NCBI RefSeq assembly: GCF_014655715.1
Contig: NZ_BNBM01000024.1
Location: 62,001 to 126,000 of the forward strand
Length of the DNA: 64,000 bases
Reading direction: 5' to 3'
Source of the DNA: Streptomyces lanatus
GTDB lineage: Bacteria > Actinomycetota > Actinomycetes > Streptomycetales > Streptomycetaceae
The notes beneath the pieces are model-generated. The model worked only from the letters and a program-made list of their open reading frames with translations, was not told the DNA's origin and searched no databases. Shown here piece by piece: positions 30,870 through 37,255 of the stretch (position 1 is its first letter; each line of letters opens with the position of its first letter). The position numbers and the translations under genes are program-made.

Positions 30870-30932
30870 GGACGTGCGACGCTGAAAAGCGCAGTCCAGC
30901 CCTCCTGCCCTTCTCTTCAAGGATCCGAGCCC

Positions 30933-31667
30933 ATGAGCCCCGCCGATGGCGACCGTGACCCCCAGCGCATCCTGATCGTCGACGACGAGCCCGCCGTGCG
31001 TGAAGCACTCCAGCGCAGCCTCGCCTTCGAGGGGTACGACACGGAGGTCGCGGTCGACGGCGCGGACGCGTTGGAGAAGGCGACCGCCTACCGACCCGAC
31101 CTCCTGGTCCTCGACATCCAGATGCCCCGCATGGACGGCCTCACCGCCGCCCGCCGTATCCGCGGCGCGGGCGACACGACCCCGATCCTCATGCTGACGG
31201 CCCGCGACACGGTCGGCGACCGCGTGACCGGGCTGGACGCGGGCGCCGACGACTACCTCGTCAAGCCCTTCGAACTGGACGAACTCTTCGCACGCGTACG
31301 GGCGTTGCTGCGCCGCAGCTCGTACGCGGCGACCGGATCGGGGCCGGTGGACGACGACGAGGCGCTGACCTTCGCCGACCTGCGCATGGACCTCGCGACG
31401 CGGGAGGTCACGCGGGGTGGGCGGCCGGTGGAGCTGACCCGTACGGAGTTCACGCTGCTGGAGATGTTCATGGCGCACCCACGCCAGGTGCTGACGCGTG
31501 AGCAGATCCTCAAGGCGGTGTGGGGCTTCGACTTCGAGCCGTCGTCGAACTCGCTGGACGTGTACGTCATGTACCTGCGCCGCAAGACCGAGGCGGGCGG
31601 CGAGCCGCGGCTGGTGCACACGGTGCGGGGCGTGGGGTATGTGCTGCGACAGGGCGGGGCCGAGTGA
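30933..31667 (+). CDS. OmpR-family response regulator
   Basis: A 244-residue protein. The receiver has the acidic pair in ILIVDDEP, the phosphoacceptor Asp61 in LLVLDIQMP, and Lys in DDYLVKPFE. The winged helix has LTRTEFTLLEMFMAHP and VYVMYLRRKTEAGGEPRLVHTVRGVGYVL. It overlaps its histidine kinase by four bases (GTGA). Together with the upstream HtrA-like protease this is an MprAB/CssRS-type envelope stress arrangement. Confidence 0.95.
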   Translation: MSPADGDRDPQRILIVDDEPAVREALQRSLAFEGYDTEVAVDGADALEKATAYRPDLLVLDIQMPRMDGLTAARRIRGAGDTTPILMLTARDTVGDRVTGLDAGADDYLVKPFELDELFARVRALLRRSSYAATGSGPVDDDEALTFADLRMDLATREVTRGGRPVELTRTEFTLLEMFMAHPRQVLTREQILKAVWGFDFEPSSNSLDVYVMYLRRKTEAGGEPRLVHTVRGVGYVLRQGGAE

Positions 31668-33172
31668 GCAGGGTTATTCGCCGGTTCCGGTCGTTGCCGA
31701 TCAGGTCGCGGCTGGCGCTGCTGGTGGCGGCGGCGGTGGCGTTCGCGGTGGCGGCGGTTTCGGTGACTTGTTGGTTTCTGGTGCAGGGGAAGTTGTACGA
31801 GCAGGTCAACGCCGACCTGCGGAAGATGTCGATGCCGCAGCGGTACAACCAGGTCGCGGCCCTCCTCGACGCCTGTCCGAAGACGGTCCAGTCCGATCAG
31901 AACGACGGGACCGACCAGAACGGTGCGGGCGGGCTGCACACGCAGAACACGTACATCCAGCTGGTCAAGGCCGATGGCACGCCCTGCGTCTCCTCGACCT
32001 CGGCGGGCACCGTCAAGGTCACCGACGCCGACAAGAACGTGATCAAGCAGGCCGCCGACACCGGCGGGAGCGCCCTCGACGGGATCATCCGCAACGGCAC
32101 CGACACGGACGGCAATCCCGTACGCGTCTTCACCACACCGCTGCTGGTGAACCAGACCCCGATGAGCCCTGCCCAGCTGTACCCCGACACCGCCCTCGTC
32201 GTAGCGGTCCCGCTCAAGAACACCCAGTCCACCCTCAACGACCTCGCCCTGATCCTCCTCCTCGTCTCCGGCGTAGGAGTGATCGGCGCAGGCGCCGCAG
32301 GCCTCGCCGTGGCCCGCGCGGGCCTCCGCCCCGTCGACAAACTCACCGAGGCCGTCGAGCATGTCGCCCGCACCGAGGACCTGAACATCCGCATCCCGGT
32401 CGAGGACGACAGCGAGGACGAGGTGGCCCGCCTGTCCCGCTCCTTCAACAGCATGACGTCGGCCCTGGCCAGCTCCCGCGAGCTCCAGCAACAACTCATC
32501 GCCGACGCCGGCCACGAACTCCGCACCCCCCTCACCTCCCTCCGCACCAACATCGAACTCCTCACCCGCAGCGAGGAAACGGGCCGCCCGATCCCGGAGG
32601 CCGACCGCAAGGCCCTCCTCGCCTCGGTGAAGGCCCAGATGACGGAACTGGCTGCCCTGATAGGCGATCTGCAAGAACTGTCCCGCTCGGAAGGCCAGCG
32701 CGGCGAACGCGTCCAGGTGATCTCCCTGGAGGACACGGTCGAGTCGGCGCTACGTCGGGCCCGCCTCCGTGGCCCGGAACTGACGATCACGGCGGACATA
32801 CAGCCCTGGTACGTACGAGCAGAACCGGCAGCGCTGGAGCGCGCGGTGGTCAACATCCTCGACAACGCGGTGAAGTTCAGCCCGGAGGCCGGCACGATCG
32901 AGGTCGCCCTCCACGCCGGCGTCCTCACGGTCCGCGACCACGGCCCCGGGATCCCCGCCGACGAACTCCCCTACGTCTTCGACCGCTTCTGGCGTTCGCC
33001 GAGTGCAAGGGCGTTGCCGGGTTCGGGGCTGGGCCTGTCGATCGTGGCCCGTACGGTGCAGCAGGCGGGCGGTCAGGTGACGCTGGCGCGGGCGGAGGGC
33101 GGCGGCACGGTGGCGACCGTACGACTGCCGGGGGCGCCGACGCCACCGCCGGCGGAGCCGCAGGAGCTCTGA
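31664..33172 (+). CDS. Sensor histidine kinase
   Basis: About 502 residues from the GTG at 31664, coupled to the response regulator stop. Two TM helices (about residues 16-40, and LALILLLVSGVGVIGAGAAG) flank an extracytoplasmic domain of about 120 residues. A HAMP segment, the phosphoacceptor helix DAGHELRTPLTSLRTNIELL, the N box NILDNAVKFSP, and the G boxes DHGPGIP and GSGLGLSIV follow. All catalytic elements are intact. Its signal is unknown; the sensor domain has two Cys-containing positions. Confidence 0.95.
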   Translation: MSRVIRRFRSLPIRSRLALLVAAAVAFAVAAVSVTCWFLVQGKLYEQVNADLRKMSMPQRYNQVAALLDACPKTVQSDQNDGTDQNGAGGLHTQNTYIQLVKADGTPCVSSTSAGTVKVTDADKNVIKQAADTGGSALDGIIRNGTDTDGNPVRVFTTPLLVNQTPMSPAQLYPDTALVVAVPLKNTQSTLNDLALILLLVSGVGVIGAGAAGLAVARAGLRPVDKLTEAVEHVARTEDLNIRIPVEDDSEDEVARLSRSFNSMTSALASSRELQQQLIADAGHELRTPLTSLRTNIELLTRSEETGRPIPEADRKALLASVKAQMTELAALIGDLQELSRSEGQRGERVQVISLEDTVESALRRARLRGPELTITADIQPWYVRAEPAALERAVVNILDNAVKFSPEAGTIEVALHAGVLTVRDHGPGIPADELPYVFDRFWRSPSARALPGSGLGLSIVARTVQQAGGQVTLARAEGGGTVATVRLPGAPTPPPAEPQEL

Positions 33173-33275
33173 CCTCAATTCGGGGTTTGCTCGGCGGAGT
33201 TGCTTAACCAAAGCGGCTGGGAATGGAGATCCACTTTCCGGCCGGTTCCCCCTACGCTTGAGGCGAGGGGGAGGC

Positions 33276-33677
33276 ATGTTGAAGAACTCGCGATCGAAAA
33301 TCGCCCTGTGGACCATCCTGGGCGTCGTGTGCACGGGCGGTGCGGTCTCGCTTCTCGTCCTGGCGTTGGTGTCGGGTTCGGACGAGGAGCCTCACGGGCG
33401 GGGGACCGCGTCGACCAGCTGGTACACCACGAGCCCGCCGGAGGCCTCCGAGACCCCGATCGGAGAACCGAGCGATCCCGGCCAGGGAACAACCCCGGTG
33501 ACCGTCGTGACCCAGACCGTCGTAGCGGTATCTCCGGGCGGCGGCGGTGACGGCCCCGGCTCGCTGATCACGGCCTTCGGCTCCCTACTGAGCGGCGCCG
33601 CAGCGGTCGGCACGCTCCTCCACGCCGTCCACTTGAGCCGCCAGAACCGCACGACCACGGGGCCGGACGGTGCCTAG
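33276..33677 (+). CDS. Small two-TM membrane protein
   Basis: 133 residues from ATG 33276, with GGGGGAGG just upstream. TM helix 1 is IALWTILGVVCTGGAVSLLVLALV; a Ser/Thr/Pro-rich linker follows, then LITAFGSLLSGAAAVGTLLHAV. Streptomyces have such short membrane proteins of unknown function. It overlaps the convergent DUF397 gene by four bases. Confidence 0.7.
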   Translation: MLKNSRSKIALWTILGVVCTGGAVSLLVLALVSGSDEEPHGRGTASTSWYTTSPPEASETPIGEPSDPGQGTTPVTVVTQTVVAVSPGGGGDGPGSLITAFGSLLSGAAAVGTLLHAVHLSRQNRTTTGPDGA

Positions 33678-33865
33678 CTCTTGACGGCGGCGAGGAAGGA
33701 CGCCCAGGGGGCGGCGCCGAAGAGGAGTGGCCGACGGTCCGGGATTTTGCTGTCGCGGACGGGGACGATGCCGGGGTGGCCGTCGGCGACCTCGAGGCAG
33801 TCGTTGTCTCCGCCCGCGCTGTAGGACGACTTACGCCACACGGCGGTGGTGAGGTCTGGGATCAC
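33674..33865 (-). CDS. DUF397 protein, copy 1
   Basis: 63 residues from GTG 33865, which overlaps the stop of the next DUF397 gene (GTGA). It has the family core TAVWRKSSYSAGGDNDCLEVADGHPG and IVPVRDSKIPDRRPLLF. DUF397 proteins accompany WhiJ-like XRE regulators in Streptomyces and are thought to antagonise them. Its neighbour (33862-34065) is a close paralogue, so they arose by duplication. Confidence 0.9.
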   Translation of the reverse strand: MIPDLTTAVWRKSSYSAGGDNDCLEVADGHPGIVPVRDSKIPDRRPLLFGAAPWASFLAAVKS

Positions 33866-34065
33866 GCGGTCTCCTTCACGCCGTGCACGAAGGCGGACCA
33901 GGACGACGCCTCGAAGAGCAGCACGTGGCCTGCGGGGACCTTGCTGTCGCGGACCGGGACTATGCCGGGGTGGCCGTCGGCGACCTCGACGCAGTTGTTG
34001 TCTCCCCCGTCGCTGTAGCTCGACTTGCGCCACACAGCGGTGGTGAGGTCGGGGGTGTTCGTCAT
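33862..34065 (-). CDS. DUF397 protein, copy 2
   Basis: 67 residues (MTNTPDLTTAVWRKSSYSDGG), nearly identical in its core to copy 1. The ATG at 34065 overlaps the stop of the upstream XRE gene (ATGA). Two coupled copies directly after the regulator suggest that the ratio of regulator to DUF397 protein matters. DUF397 proteins probably bind the DUF5753 domain of the partner. Confidence 0.92.
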   Translation of the reverse strand: MTNTPDLTTAVWRKSSYSDGGDNNCVEVADGHPGIVPVRDSKVPAGHVLLFEASSWSAFVHGVKETA

Positions 34066-34886
34066 GATCTGTGCTCCTCCAGTACGCCCCTGATGAACGC
34101 GAGCGAGTCCGACAGGGACAACGCCAGGTCGCGAAGCCGATCGTAGGACGATCGCTCCCGAAGAACCTCGTCCGGATCCTCGATCAGCCGACCGCTGCTG
34201 TTGCCTTCCGTGTAGGCAACGGCGTTTCCATCCCTCTGCCAGAGCAGCGTCAGCGATCCGTTCATATGGTGGTGCGCTCCCGCCGAGAACGGCAGCACCT
34301 GGAGCGCCATGTTGGGCCACAGCGCGACGGTCTCAAGATGAAGCAACTGGTCGTGCCAGGTCTTGCCCCTGGCAGCGGGGCGCCGTAAGGCGAACTCGTC
34401 CATGATGATCCGCACCTCGGGCTCCGGCTTCTGCCTCAGCAGGTACTGCCGTCCGAGTCGTGCCGCCACCTGCTCCTCAACCAACTCGTCGCCACCGGCC
34501 GTTGTCTGAGCCCCAGACAACACCCCCCGAGCAAAGTCCTCGGTCTGGAGAAGCCCTGGAATCCCCAGCGAGAACTTCCACATGATCCGCGCTGTCGCCT
34601 CCAGTGCCATGAACTCCTTGTACTGGTCCTTGAACGCGTCCAGCCGAGCCGCCTTCCACTGGCTAACCAGCAGGTCACCGATGCCGTAGTACCCGTCCAG
34701 GTCCTCCATGACCGTCACTTTGGACAGCCGCTCCCCGGACTCCAGCCGACTCAAATAGCTCTTCTCATACCCGGTTTCATGGGCCAACTGCCCCAGTGAC
34801 TTCCCGGCCTTCTCCCGCAGGACCTTCAACGTCTGCCCCAGGATCGCCCGCCCGGAAACCGGCTCGACGTCAACCTTTTCGCTCAC
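34062..34886 (-). CDS. WhiJ-like XRE-family regulator with DUF5753 domain
   Basis: About 274 residues from the GTG at 34886, following GAGAGGGGTGAC. The N-terminal HTH (ILGQTLKVLREKAGKSLGQL, ETGYEKSYLSRLESGERL) is followed by the DUF5753 domain (GLLQTEDFARGVL, PEPEVRIIMDEFALRRP, LQVLPFSAGAHHHMNGSLTLL). Such regulators control differentiation genes. A palindrome 14 bases upstream of the start (34900-34921) and a nearly identical copy inside the gene (34501-34521) are likely its own operators, giving autoregulation. Confidence 0.92.
   Translation of the reverse strand: MSEKVDVEPVSGRAILGQTLKVLREKAGKSLGQLAHETGYEKSYLSRLESGERLSKVTVMEDLDGYYGIGDLLVSQWKAARLDAFKDQYKEFMALEATARIMWKFSLGIPGLLQTEDFARGVLSGAQTTAGGDELVEEQVAARLGRQYLLRQKPEPEVRIIMDEFALRRPAARGKTWHDQLLHLETVALWPNMALQVLPFSAGAHHHMNGSLTLLWQRDGNAVAYTEGNSSGRLIEDPDEVLRERSSYDRLRDLALSLSDSLAFIRGVLEEHRS
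34501..34521. promoter_or_regulatory. Intragenic copy of the XRE operator-like palindrome
   Basis: GTTGTCTG, AGCC, CCAGACAAC inside the XRE coding region. It differs from the promoter copy (34900-34921) only in the spacer. Both are followed by ACC. Probably a second binding site about 390 bases into the gene, which could allow looping or roadblock repression. Confidence 0.55.
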
Positions 34887-34899
34887 GTCACCCCTCTCC

Positions 34900-34921
34900 G
34901 TTGTCTGGCGCCCCAGACAAC
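34900..34921. promoter_or_regulatory. Operator-like palindrome upstream of the XRE gene
   Basis: GTTGTCTGG (34900-34908) and CCAGACAAC (34913-34921) are perfect 9-base arms with a 4-base spacer, 14 bases upstream of the GTG start. The position fits autorepression. Confidence 0.6.
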
Positions 34922-35076
34922 ACCTAACCCCTTCCGCAGCGTACGCCGCACCTGTGACGATCGAGGCACGAACGGTAATCACCGCTCGTCAGACCCCTGC
35001 CATGCCAAAACCCCCGCGACCGATGGCACTCGGTCCGGGGGCATGGCCGACGCACGAACACAACAAGGACGTCGAC

Positions 35077-35325
35077 ATGCGCGAACGTACCGCCCGACTC
35101 ATCGAATCGCTACTGATTGCACTCGTACGAGCACTGCTCCCGGCCGACGGCCGGCACCGAGCGGCCCCGCCGCCCCAACCTCCGGCCCTCAAGCGGCCGT
35201 TGCCACCGACTCCCCCCGCCCGACCATGCCGCTGCGAGCGCGAACGCATCCTGCAACGCCGCCGCGCCCACTGGGCCGTCGCCTACGGCACCACCGCAGC
35301 CCCGCGCCAGGAGACCCCCGCATGA
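35077..35325 (+). CDS. Small Pro/Arg-rich protein, first of three overlapping genes
   Basis: 82 residues from ATG 35077 with AAGGA eight bases upstream. An amphipathic start (RERTARLIESLLIALVRALL) is followed by Pro-rich and Arg/Cys-rich stretches. The stop overlaps the next ATG (ATGA). No family recognised. This gene type is often found beside XRE/DUF397 loci in Streptomyces. Confidence 0.6.
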   Translation: MRERTARLIESLLIALVRALLPADGRHRAAPPPQPPALKRPLPPTPPARPCRCERERILQRRRAHWAVAYGTTAAPRQETPA

Positions 35326-35618
35326 GCCCCCACGAACTCCGCCTCCTCCCCTGGACCACCCCCGACGGCAAGCCCTGCTACCTCAGCGCCGACAGCGACC
35401 GCAGTCTGCTCTCCCGGCTCGCCGACGACGTAGAGGCAGCCCAACTCGACTCGGGAGAGCAGGTACTGGCCGGAGCAAGAGCAGTCCTCGCCGACACCAA
35501 GGCCGGCGAACGAGCCGTCCGCTTCGCACTGACGCGAGCCTCGGAATCCCTGGAGGACGCACTCCGCATCGCGGTGAGCCGTGGTGAGCGCATTGGGGCG
35601 GGCGAAAACCGACCATGA
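35322..35618 (+). CDS. Small acidic protein, second of three overlapping genes
   Basis: 98 residues (MSPHELRLLPWTTPDGKPC), overlapping the upstream stop and the downstream start (ATGA at 35615). It contains SLLSRLADDVEAAQLDSGEQVLAGA and a helix FALTRASESLEDALRIAV. I do not recognise a family; it is a common Streptomyces companion gene. Confidence 0.7.
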   Translation: MSPHELRLLPWTTPDGKPCYLSADSDRSLLSRLADDVEAAQLDSGEQVLAGARAVLADTKAGERAVRFALTRASESLEDALRIAVSRGERIGAGENRP

Positions 35619-35977
35619 CTCACGAGGTGGATCCGAACTCCTGCGAGAGAACCCCCAAGGCGATCCGCGCGGCCCTGCAACGCCGCTATCTGGACGACGT
35701 GGAGCAGACGGTCAAGAGAGTTGTCGAGGGCGACACTGAGGTGAGCGCCTATTCGATCAACTATGCCGATCACGCGGCTCGGCGAAAGGCCACGCTGAGC
35801 GCGCCCCAGCGCGCATCGCTGGAGCAGCTTGAGAAACGGCTCAGCCTGGACCCGTTGGGAGCGCCCGCGATCGGCAACCGGGACAACGGCTGGTCGGTCA
35901 CCTTCCCGAACGGCCTCGTCTTCTGCACCGTGTCCAGCCGCTGCGTGATCAACGCCATCGACCTGATCGCCCTTTGA
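35615..35977 (+). CDS. Unknown protein, third of three overlapping genes; RelE-like ending
   Basis: 120 residues. Its C-terminal 60 residues (LEQLEKRLSLDPLGAP, GWSVTFPNGLVFCTVS, CVINAIDLIAL) have the strand and helix order of RelE/ParE toxins: a helix, a dP-containing loop and three strands. The N-terminus is charged and helical. The resemblance is by eye and weak; the catalytic residues of RelE cannot be assigned. Confidence 0.65.
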   Translation: MTHEVDPNSCERTPKAIRAALQRRYLDDVEQTVKRVVEGDTEVSAYSINYADHAARRKATLSAPQRASLEQLEKRLSLDPLGAPAIGNRDNGWSVTFPNGLVFCTVSSRCVINAIDLIAL

Positions 35978-36318
35978 ATCACTCCCCAACTCCCGACGCA
36001 AGTCGGTCATTCGGCCGAGAGCAAGGCAGAGAACAGCCCTCGAAGCTCGACCGTTCGGCCGAGGTGGATGAACCGCGAGGCACGCGAAAGTAGAGGTGCG
36101 GCGCCCGGTCCCACCCCTCCCCCGGAACGGGCCGGGCGCCCGCGGGGCGGACGCGTACCGCGGAACCGGACAGGCGATGACAGAAACCCCTCCCAGCTGT
36201 CGATGTCCTGTCAGCCACACTCGTTCCCGACCCTACCCGCGAGTTCTCTGCAATCTTCCTGGCGCATACGCGGACGCCATCGCATCCGCGCGGACATCAC
36301 AGGAGTGAGCCAACCCCC
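35978..36318. other. Gene-poor gap
   Basis: 341 bases with no gene, no tRNA fold and no repeat I can support. The promoter of the following secreted-protein gene should lie near its 3' end. Confidence 0.5.
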
Positions 36319-37176
36319 ATGCGACTCATTCGCAGATCAACCCTGAAGAAGAGCGCCCTGAGCATCGCCTCCGCCGCCCTCGCCATATCCGGCGTGCTGG
36401 CAGGGGCCGGTTCCGCCGAAGCCGCCGGGCCCGGTGGGGCGCAGAATGTGCGGGGTGTCGACCCCGGGAACACCGATCTGATGATCGAGCGGCTCTGCAA
36501 CCAGGAGACGAGCCTGACCGGCGTCTATGGCGCCCTCAACGTCGACACCGGCGAGTTCAAGACCCGTGACGAATATCTGCGGGACGTGTTCGGGCTGTGG
36601 AAGCCCGCCGGGCCGTGGGAGCTGTTCCGCGGCTGGTGCGGGTACGCGGAGGCATCGACCTGGTCCATCAAGGGCGAGCCGATCCGTACCTCCCGGTGGA
36701 TCGGCAACCGGGGCTCGGCGGACGACAAGGAGACCTTCGTCAGCAGCTACAGCACGAAGACGTTCGCGAAGAAGAGCGTCGGCGGCACCATCAGCCTCTC
36801 CCTCGCCAAGAGCATCTTCTCCGGCAGCGTCGGCGGCAGCGCGGGGTACGAGTGGGGCTGGGAGAAGGAGTCCCGGTTCGAGACCCGGAGCGAGAAGACC
36901 ATCCCGCCTTGTCGTCAGGTCGCCGTGACCTGGACGCCGTATCAGCGCGTGGTGCGTGTGAACCCGGTCTTCTACGTCGAGGACTACGAGTGGAACAAGG
37001 GCGACGGCGACGTCACCACCCACACCTGGCGTGGCCGGGACGCCAGTTGGAAGACGATCTACTCGTACGGGTATTACATCGACGGCGTCTCCGACAAGCT
37101 CCTCCCCAACGGCCAGCCCGACGGTCGTGAGGACAAGATCGAGGAGAAGCTGGACCCCGACACCTGCACCAAGTAG
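36319..37176 (+). CDS. Secreted protein with a beta-pore-forming-toxin-like middle
   Basis: 285 residues. A Sec signal peptide (about residues 1-36, ending SAEAA) is followed by a domain with four cysteines. The middle stretch, ETFVSSYSTKTFAKKSVGG to EKTIPPCRQVAVTW, alternates Ser/Thr with short hydrophobic residues and carries a Gly/Ser hinge (FSGSVGGSAGYEWGWEKE), followed by a PPC and alternating strands. This is the style of the aerolysin/ETX-MTX2 insertion region. No family can be named with certainty. It precedes the pectin-degrading fusion gene by 80 bases and may be co-transcribed. Confidence 0.6.
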   Translation: MRLIRRSTLKKSALSIASAALAISGVLAGAGSAEAAGPGGAQNVRGVDPGNTDLMIERLCNQETSLTGVYGALNVDTGEFKTRDEYLRDVFGLWKPAGPWELFRGWCGYAEASTWSIKGEPIRTSRWIGNRGSADDKETFVSSYSTKTFAKKSVGGTISLSLAKSIFSGSVGGSAGYEWGWEKESRFETRSEKTIPPCRQVAVTWTPYQRVVRVNPVFYVEDYEWNKGDGDVTTHTWRGRDASWKTIYSYGYYIDGVSDKLLPNGQPDGREDKIEEKLDPDTCTK

Positions 37177-37194
37177 GCAACTTGCAGGCAACCT

Positions 37195-37244
37195 TTCCGT
37201 GCGGGGCGGCGACTGGTCCCCGGACCACATCCCCCCGCACGGAA
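37195..37244. promoter_or_regulatory. Inverted repeat upstream of the pectinase start
   Basis: TTCCGTGCGGGG (37195-37206) and CCCCGCACGGAA (37233-37244) are perfect 12-base arms with a 26-base loop. The right arm includes the purine-rich GGAA that would serve as RBS for ATG 37256. It could be a terminator of the upstream gene, an operator, or an RNA switch. Confidence 0.5.
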
Positions 37245-37255
37245 CGGATCGCCGC

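Noticed and set aside
35978..36318. tRNA or small RNA in the gap
   Set aside because: No cloverleaf or strong hairpin could be built by eye.
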